Origin: Tsukamurella paurometabola
GTDB lineage: Bacteria > Actinomycetota > Actinomycetes > Mycobacteriales > Mycobacteriaceae
Assembly: GCF_900631615.1 (NCBI RefSeq)
Contig: NZ_LR131273.1
Location: 3,132,850 to 3,196,849 of the forward strand
DNA length: 64,000 nucleotides
Direction: 5' to 3'
Under the pieces are notes generated by a model. It had not been told where the DNA came from. It was given only the letters and a program-made list of their open reading frames with translations, and made no database searches. The translations under genes were made by a program, and so were the position numbers. Below, piece after piece: positions 58,983 to 64,000 of this stretch; position 1 is the stretch's first letter; each line of letters begins with the position of its first letter.

Positions 58983-59975
58983 TCAGTCCTTCGCGAATCG
59001 GTCGGTGGCCTCGATGAGGGCCGATCGGATGCCCGGTTCGAAGGCCGAGTGGCCCGCGTCGGGCACCATCACGAGGTCCGCGGCGGGCCACGCGCGGTGC
59101 AGGTCCCATGCGCTGCGAGCGGGGCACACCACGTCGTAGCGACCCTGCACGATCACGCCGGGGATGCCGGCGATCCGCTCGATGTCCCGCAGCAACTGCC
59201 CCTCGTCGAGGAAACCGCCGTTCACGAAGTAGTGGTTCTCGATCTGCGCGAAGGGGATCGCGAACCGCGGATCGTCGGCGTCGGCCGAGCTCTCCGGCGT
59301 GTTGATGAGATGGCTGGTACTGCGCTCCCACTTCGACCACGCCTTGGCCGCGGTCAGCGCCACCGCCTGGTCGTCGGAATGCAGGAGCCGGTGGTAGGCC
59401 GCGATCTTGTCGGCCGACGGTGCCCGGTCCGCCTCGGCGAGGGGGGCGAGGTAGTCCTCCCAGTTGTCCGGGTAGACGTGCGAGGCGCCCTCGTTGTAGT
59501 ACCAGTCCAACTCGCTGCGGCGCAGAAGGAAGATGCCGCGCAGGACCAGCTCCGTCACGCGCTCGGGATGGGTCTGCGCGTACGCCAGTCCCAGGGTCGA
59601 GCCCCAGGAACCGCCGAAGACCTGCCACCGGACGATGCCGAGGTGCTCCCGGATCTTCTCGATGTCGGCGATCAGGTGGTCCGTGGTGTTCACGGCCAGG
59701 CGGTCGGCGAGCGAATCGCCCTCACCGGCGGGCGGATCGGCGATGTGCGGCTTCGACTGCCCGCACCCGCGCTGGTCGAAGACGACGATGCGATAGACCG
59801 CCGGGTCGAAGAACCGGCGGCACTCGGGCGAGGTGCCGCCGCCGGGCCCGCCGTGGATGAACACGACGGGCTTGCCCGCGGGGGCACCGCTCTGCTCGAC
59901 GTACAGCAACTGACCGTCGCCGACGTCGAGCAACTCGGTGCTGTAGGGCTCGATCTCCGGGTAGAACTCGCGCAT
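58983..59975 (-). CDS. pip: Proline iminopeptidase
   Basis: 330 residues from ATG 59975. Oxyanion motif VVFIHGGPGGGTSPEC and the nucleophile Ser in WQVFGGSWGSTLGLAYA; later YDVVCPARSAWDLH (Asp) and VPDAGHSAFEPG (His). Cleaves N-terminal proline from peptides. Its start shares one base with the panB stop (TGATG), so it is probably translated together with panB. Confidence 0.93.
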   Translation of the reverse strand: MREFYPEIEPYSTELLDVGDGQLLYVEQSGAPAGKPVVFIHGGPGGGTSPECRRFFDPAVYRIVVFDQRGCGQSKPHIADPPAGEGDSLADRLAVNTTDHLIADIEKIREHLGIVRWQVFGGSWGSTLGLAYAQTHPERVTELVLRGIFLLRRSELDWYYNEGASHVYPDNWEDYLAPLAEADRAPSADKIAAYHRLLHSDDQAVALTAAKAWSKWERSTSHLINTPESSADADDPRFAIPFAQIENHYFVNGGFLDEGQLLRDIERIAGIPGVIVQGRYDVVCPARSAWDLHRAWPAADLVMVPDAGHSAFEPGIRSALIEATDRFAKD

Positions 59976-60835
59976 CAGAATCCGTGCTCCGGTCCGGGGA
60001 ACTCGCCCGAGGCGACCTCCGCCACGTACTCCTGGGCGCCGCGCAGCAGCTCGTCGCCGATGTTCGCGTACTTCTTGACGAAGCGCGCGGTGCGGCCGCG
60101 GTTGAGGCCGGAGAAGTCCTGCCACACCAGCACCTGGCCGTCGCACTCCTTGCCCGCACCGATCCCGATGGTCGGGATCGCGATCTCCTTGGTGACCTGT
60201 GCGGCCACGTCGGCGGGCACCATCTCCAGAACCACCGAGAAGGCGCCGGCCGCGTCCACGGCCTTCGCGTCCAGACGGATCTTGTCGGCCGCTTCATCGC
60301 CCCGGCCCTGAACCCGGTTGCCGCCCAGCGAGTTCACCGACTGCGGCGTGAATCCGATGTGTGCCATCACCGGGATGCCGCGGCGCTGCAGGAACTCGAT
60401 GGTGGGCGCCATGTGCACGCCGCCTTCGAGCTTGACCGCCTCGGCGCCGGCCTTCATCAGCTTCGCGGCGCTGCGGTAGGCCTGCTCGGGCGATTCCTCG
60501 TAGCTCGCGAACGGCATGTCAGCCACCACGAGTGCGTACTTCGTGCCACGGCGCACCGCTGCGACCATCGCCACCATCACGTCCAAGTCCATCGGCAGCG
60601 TGGAGTCGAACCCGTACACGGTGTTCGCTGCGCTGTCGCCGATCAGCAGGGCGGTGACGCCGGCCTCATCGAAGATCGAGGCGGTCATGTAGTCGTAGCT
60701 GGTGAGCATCGCCCACTTCTCGCCGCGCTCCTTGAGCTCGGCGAGGTGGTGGATGCGTACCTTCTTGCGCGGGGGTTTCGCGGCGGTCTCGCCGTCCGCG
60801 GCGGATCCGCTTCCGTACAACGGGGTCTCGCTCAT
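59975..60835 (-). CDS. panB: 3-methyl-2-oxobutanoate hydroxymethyltransferase (ketopantoate synthase)
   Basis: 286 residues from ATG 60835, preceded by GGAG seven bases upstream; ATG 60847 is a weaker alternative. Family text: MLTSYDYMTASIFDEAGVTA, the metal site LIGDSAANTVYGFDS, catalytic Glu in AVKLEGGVHMAP and VMAHIGFTPQS. First committed step of pantothenate synthesis, using methylene-THF. Conserved next to the CYTH-CHAD gene, as in Rv2225-Rv2226. Confidence 0.95.
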   Translation of the reverse strand: MSETPLYGSGSAADGETAAKPPRKKVRIHHLAELKERGEKWAMLTSYDYMTASIFDEAGVTALLIGDSAANTVYGFDSTLPMDLDVMVAMVAAVRRGTKYALVVADMPFASYEESPEQAYRSAAKLMKAGAEAVKLEGGVHMAPTIEFLQRRGIPVMAHIGFTPQSVNSLGGNRVQGRGDEAADKIRLDAKAVDAAGAFSVVLEMVPADVAAQVTKEIAIPTIGIGAGKECDGQVLVWQDFSGLNRGRTARFVKKYANIGDELLRGAQEYVAEVASGEFPGPEHGF

Positions 60836-60886
60836 CTCGTACTCCATTTCAACAGTCCCAGCCGGAATCTCCGGTCCGGGCAGTCT

Positions 60887-62635
60887 CTAGGCCGGGTCGT
60901 GCCAGCGGTTCGTGATCGGCATCCTCCGGTCGCGCCCGAAGGCCTTGGGCGTGATCTTCGGTCCCAGCGGGTACTGGCGGCGCTTGTACTCGGCGCGGTC
61001 GACGAGGCGCGCGACCCTGCGGATCAGGTCGGGGTCGTAGCCGGCACCGTTGTTCCCCTCCGCCGCGATCTCGGCGACACCCTGGTCCTGCTCGACGTAG
61101 CGGCGCAGGATGTCGTCGAGGATGTCGTAGTCGGGCAGCGAATCGCTGTCCTTCTGCCCGGGCCGCAGCTCCGCCGACGGCTCCTTGGTGATCGAGTTCT
61201 CCGGGATCGGCGGCGTCTCGCCCTGCTCGACGGCGACCTTGTTGCACCACCGGGCCAGCTCCCAGACGAGCGACTTCTCCACGTCGCGGATGGGGGCGTA
61301 GGCGCCTACCGCGTCGCCGTAGATCGTGGAGTAGCCCACGGCCAGTTCGCTCTTGTTGCCCGTGGCCAGCACCAGATGGCCGTCGAGGTTCGACAGCGAC
61401 ATCAGCGTCATCCCGCGGCAGCGGGCCTGGATGTTCTCCTCCGCCAGACCGGAGAGATGGAGCTGACCGACGAACGCCTCGACCATGTGCTCGATCGGCT
61501 CGAACCGGAAGTGGATACCCATACGCTGCGCCTGGTCCGCGGCGTCGTCCTTGGAATGGTCCGAGCTGTACTTCGAGGGCATGCCCACGCCGTAGACGTT
61601 GTCGGCGCCGACCGCGTCGGCGGCGATCACCGCGACGAGAGCCGAGTCGATGCCGCCGGACATGCCGAGCGCGACGGTGCGGCCGCCCACCTTGTGCACG
61701 TAGTCCCTGGTCCCGGTAACGAGGGCGGCCCAGATCTGTGCGAGTTCGTCGAGCTCCGTCCAACCGGTGACGATCGGCACAAGGTCGGTCGGCCGGGCGG
61801 GGAGGGCCACCTCCTCGACCTGCCACCCGTCGACGGCACCGGCCCGGGCGCGGCCCAGCGGGGCGATATCGGCGAACTGCGTGAACTCGATGAACTGCGG
61901 CCCCGGCGTCAGCGCTCCGGTATCGGGCTGGAAGACGAACGTGTCGCCGTCGAAGACGAGCTCGTCCTGCCCGCCGACGAGGTTCACGTAGATGATCGGC
62001 GCCCCGCCCTCGGCGACGCGGGCGGCGACCACCTCGCGGCGCTGCGCGGGCTTGCCCGCCTCGAAGGGGCTGGCGTTGAGGCACAGGACCGCGTCGACGC
62101 CGAGCTCGCCCAGCCCCGCGACGGGACCGTCGGGCCACCAGACGTCCTCGCAGATCGCGAGGCCGAGCCGGACGCCGTCGATGTCGAGCACCACCAGGCG
62201 GTCGCCGGGCGTGAACCAGCGCTTCTCGTCGAAGACGCCGTAGTTGGGCAGGAAATGCTTGTCGTACCGCGCGACGAGCTCGCCCCCGTGCAGCACGCCC
62301 GCCGCGTTGCGCGCGCCGCCGGTGGGGTTCGTACTGGTCTCGGGAGCGTCCGGATCGCGGTCGAGGAACCCGACCACCACGATGATGTCGCCGCAACCCG
62401 CCGCGTCCAGGGAGCGGGCCAACTCGTGCACCGCCTCGCGCGAGTCGACCGCGAACGACCGGCGCAGCAGCAGGTCCTCCACCGGATAGCCCGTGAGGGC
62501 CATCTCGCCGAAGACCGCGACCTGCGCGCCGCGCTGCGCGGCGTCCCGGGCTGCGGCGGTGATCCGAGCGACATTCGCGTCCAGGTCACCCACGACGGGG
62601 TTGATCTGGCACGCCGCGACACGAAGGGGCGTCAT
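60887..62635 (-). CDS. nadE: Glutamine-dependent NAD+ synthetase
   Basis: 582 residues. N-terminal glutaminase (nitrilase) domain with Glu in VFGEMALTGYPVED, Lys in RYDKHFLPNYGVFDE and Cys in GLAICEDVWWPDG. C-terminal synthetase with the PP-loop LGMSGGIDSALVAVIAADA, plus NLDGHLVLATGNKSELAVGY. Converts nicotinate adenine dinucleotide to NAD+ with glutamine as nitrogen source. Shorter than the M. tuberculosis enzyme (679 residues), so it is the shorter class. Divergent from the Hip1/CaeA-like gene across about 54 bases. Confidence 0.94.
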   Translation of the reverse strand: MTPLRVAACQINPVVGDLDANVARITAAARDAAQRGAQVAVFGEMALTGYPVEDLLLRRSFAVDSREAVHELARSLDAAGCGDIIVVVGFLDRDPDAPETSTNPTGGARNAAGVLHGGELVARYDKHFLPNYGVFDEKRWFTPGDRLVVLDIDGVRLGLAICEDVWWPDGPVAGLGELGVDAVLCLNASPFEAGKPAQRREVVAARVAEGGAPIIYVNLVGGQDELVFDGDTFVFQPDTGALTPGPQFIEFTQFADIAPLGRARAGAVDGWQVEEVALPARPTDLVPIVTGWTELDELAQIWAALVTGTRDYVHKVGGRTVALGMSGGIDSALVAVIAADAVGADNVYGVGMPSKYSSDHSKDDAADQAQRMGIHFRFEPIEHMVEAFVGQLHLSGLAEENIQARCRGMTLMSLSNLDGHLVLATGNKSELAVGYSTIYGDAVGAYAPIRDVEKSLVWELARWCNKVAVEQGETPPIPENSITKEPSAELRPGQKDSDSLPDYDILDDILRRYVEQDQGVAEIAAEGNNGAGYDPDLIRRVARLVDRAEYKRRQYPLGPKITPKAFGRDRRMPITNRWHDPA

Positions 62636-62689
62636 GGCTCAACCCTAGCGTCCCCGGAACCGGGAGCGGCGCGTGGCAGGATCGGGAGG

Positions 62690-64000
62690 ATGAAGGCAGG
62701 TAAGCCCGTCCTGACCGCGGTGGCGGTCGTCTCCGCGGCCGTGCTCGCGGGATGTTCCGTCCAGATCGCGGGGACCGCGGAGCCGTCGGGCGGATCCGCC
62801 GCACCCGGCAGCGCCACGCCCACGTCGACGAGGGCGGCGGGCGTCCCCGCGGCCCTGCAGAAGTACTACGGCCAGAAGATCACCTGGGGTTCGTGCGCGG
62901 CGATGGCGCGTGCCGACGACATCGCCGAATACGACAAGAACCGACTGGAATGCGGGAACCTGACGGTCCCGATCGACTACGACGACCCGTCCGCGGGGGA
63001 GACGAAGCTGGCCGTCGCCCGGGTTCCGGCGTCGGGGCAGCGGCGCGGCTCCCTCCTGATGAATCCCGGCGGCCCTGGGGGCTCCGGCGTGCAGCAGGTC
63101 GCGGGCAAGTCGATGGAGGCCGACAAGTACGAGATCTCGAGCAGCTTCGACCTGGTCGGCTGGGACCCGCGCGGCGTCGGCGCGAGCTCGCCGGCCGTGA
63201 AGTGCTTCAGCGACAAGCAGCGCGACGAGAACCGCCTGTCCACCCTGGCCTTCGACAACTCGCCCGCGGGCATCGCGAAGCAGGAGGCGTTCAACAAGTC
63301 CCAGGCGGATCTGTGCGCCGAGAAGATGGGCAAGACCTTCCTCGCCAACGTCGGCACCGCCGACACCGTCCGCGACCTGGACGTGCTCCGCGCGGTGCTC
63401 GGCGACGAGAAGCTCACCTACCTGGGGTACAGCTACGGCACGTTCATCGGTGCCATCTACGCGGAGACCTTCCCGGAGCGGGTGCGGGCGATGGTGCTCG
63501 ACGGTGCGGTCGATCCCGCCCAGGACCAGATCACCTCGAACGTGCAGCAGATGGCCGGATTCCAGACCGTCTTCGACGACTGGGCGAAGGACTGCGCCAG
63601 ATACCCCGACTGCCCGGTCGGGACCGATCCGGGGCAGGCGACGGCCCGCTACCAGCAGCTGGTGCGCCCGCTGATCGACAAGACCGTCCGCGGCCAGGGC
63701 GGCCGGCAGCTCAGCTACAGCGACGCCACCACCGCGACCATCCAGGCCATGTACGCGCAGCAGCTGTGGGAGCCCCTGCGGCGCGGGCTCACCGGCCTGC
63801 GGCGCGGCGACGGCTCGCTGCTGCAGCGCATCGCCGATCTCTACCTCAACCGCGACGAGCTCGGGCGGTACTCGCCGATGATGGACGCGAACACGGCGAT
63901 CAACTGCGTCGACGGTCCCGCCGTCACCGATCCCGCCGACCTCGCCCGCCTGGACACCGAGATCCGTAAGGCCGCGCCGTTCCTCGACGACGGCCGCGGC
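62690..64000 (+). CDS. Hip1/CaeA (SlpD/E)-like lipoprotein serine hydrolase (3' end cut off)
   Basis: ATG 62690 with GGGAGG just upstream; the frame is open to the window's end (437 codons visible of an expected 510-520). Lipobox VLAGCS with signal peptide (TAVAVVSAAVLAGC). TAP-like fold: oxyanion region SLLMNPGGPGGSGVQQ, Ser in LTYLGYSYGTFIGAIYAE, and a TAP C-terminal domain begins near VDGPAVTDPADL. Mycobacterial Rv2223c/Rv2224c (CaeA/Hip1) have this layout and sit beside panB, supporting orthology. The catalytic Asp and His lie beyond the edge. Cell-envelope protease or esterase. Confidence 0.93.
   Translation, partial: MKAGKPVLTAVAVVSAAVLAGCSVQIAGTAEPSGGSAAPGSATPTSTRAAGVPAALQKYYGQKITWGSCAAMARADDIAEYDKNRLECGNLTVPIDYDDPSAGETKLAVARVPASGQRRGSLLMNPGGPGGSGVQQVAGKSMEADKYEISSSFDLVGWDPRGVGASSPAVKCFSDKQRDENRLSTLAFDNSPAGIAKQEAFNKSQADLCAEKMGKTFLANVGTADTVRDLDVLRAVLGDEKLTYLGYSYGTFIGAIYAETFPERVRAMVLDGAVDPAQDQITSNVQQMAGFQTVFDDWAKDCARYPDCPVGTDPGQATARYQQLVRPLIDKTVRGQGGRQLSYSDATTATIQAMYAQQLWEPLRRGLTGLRRGDGSLLQRIADLYLNRDELGRYSPMMDANTAINCVDGPAVTDPADLARLDTEIRKAAPFLDDGRG

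Noticed and set aside
57484-59628. Extended CYTH-CHAD protein of 714 residues
   Set aside because: The extra N terminus is an Arg/Gly-rich reading opposite and within the aminopeptidase gene. The CYTH motif EIETKYEV starts directly after ATG 58980.

Overview
The window is high-GC, mostly single-copy actinobacterial chromosome of the mycolic-acid group (order Mycobacteriales). Markers are the aceE-fasR-fabD-acpM-kasA cluster, a FasR-like regulator, cutinase and Hip1/CaeA-type exported hydrolases, and a gene order that largely follows the Mycobacterium tuberculosis Rv2342-Rv2344 and Rv2223-Rv2242 neighbourhoods. The gene set differs from Mycobacterium (one KAS gene, no kasB or accD6 after it, no RNase H domain on the phosphatase), so a relative such as Tsukamurella is my best guess from memory. 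No database was searched.

Layout. 1-9.1 kb: core genes (dgt, dnaG, PLP-binding YggS protein, GapB-type dehydrogenase), a protein with two P-loop domains and a tRNA with anticodon CAT. 9.3-14.1 kb: secreted modular protein, class III nucleotide cyclase and a repeat-rich lipoprotein, ending at tRNA-Asn. 14.2-24.96 kb: an integrated element in the 3' end of tRNA-Asn, bounded by a 27-bp perfect direct repeat. 25.0-30.0 kb: a three-gene operon for aromatic ring hydroxylation and cleavage with its own inverted-repeat operators, then a methyltransferase and a PPOX protein. 30-34.4 kb: large exported protein, serine hydrolase, DUF3145 and PPOX proteins. 34.5-41.5 kb: pyruvate dehydrogenase E1, FasR and the FAS-II/mycolate initiation genes, all on the minus strand. 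41.7-51.8 kb: DUF3052-ahpE-tRNA-Val, a flavin oxidoreductase, a small operon ending in an IF-1 paralogue behind a putative leader peptide, cobD, SURF1, ptpA, Nif3-like, zinc-ribbon and phosphatase genes, and rnpB. 51.8-64 kb: DUF2127 protein, ABC exporter pair, acyl-ACP thioesterase, RNB nuclease, cutinase, CYTH/CHAD protein, prolyl aminopeptidase, panB, nadE and the start of a Hip1/CaeA-like hydrolase.

The most notable object is the 10.7-kb element. All its genes lie on one strand, many with 4-base start/stop overlaps. It carries integrase, an excisionase-like protein, a RecA-fold helicase, HNH nuclease, large terminase, portal, MuF-like protein, scaffold, capsid and two connector-sized genes, and then stops. 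It has no tail, lysis or recognisable repressor genes. That is the layout expected of a capsid-forming, tail-stealing phage satellite, although a deleted prophage cannot be excluded. A low-GC moron-like gene sits inside the head module.

The second is at 44.2-45.0 kb. A 16-codon ORF with an unusually perfect Shine-Dalgarno sequence is followed by a hairpin that overlaps the next gene's ribosome binding site, and then by a translationally coupled GNAT-like gene and an IF-1 paralogue. This has the form of a translational-attenuation switch.
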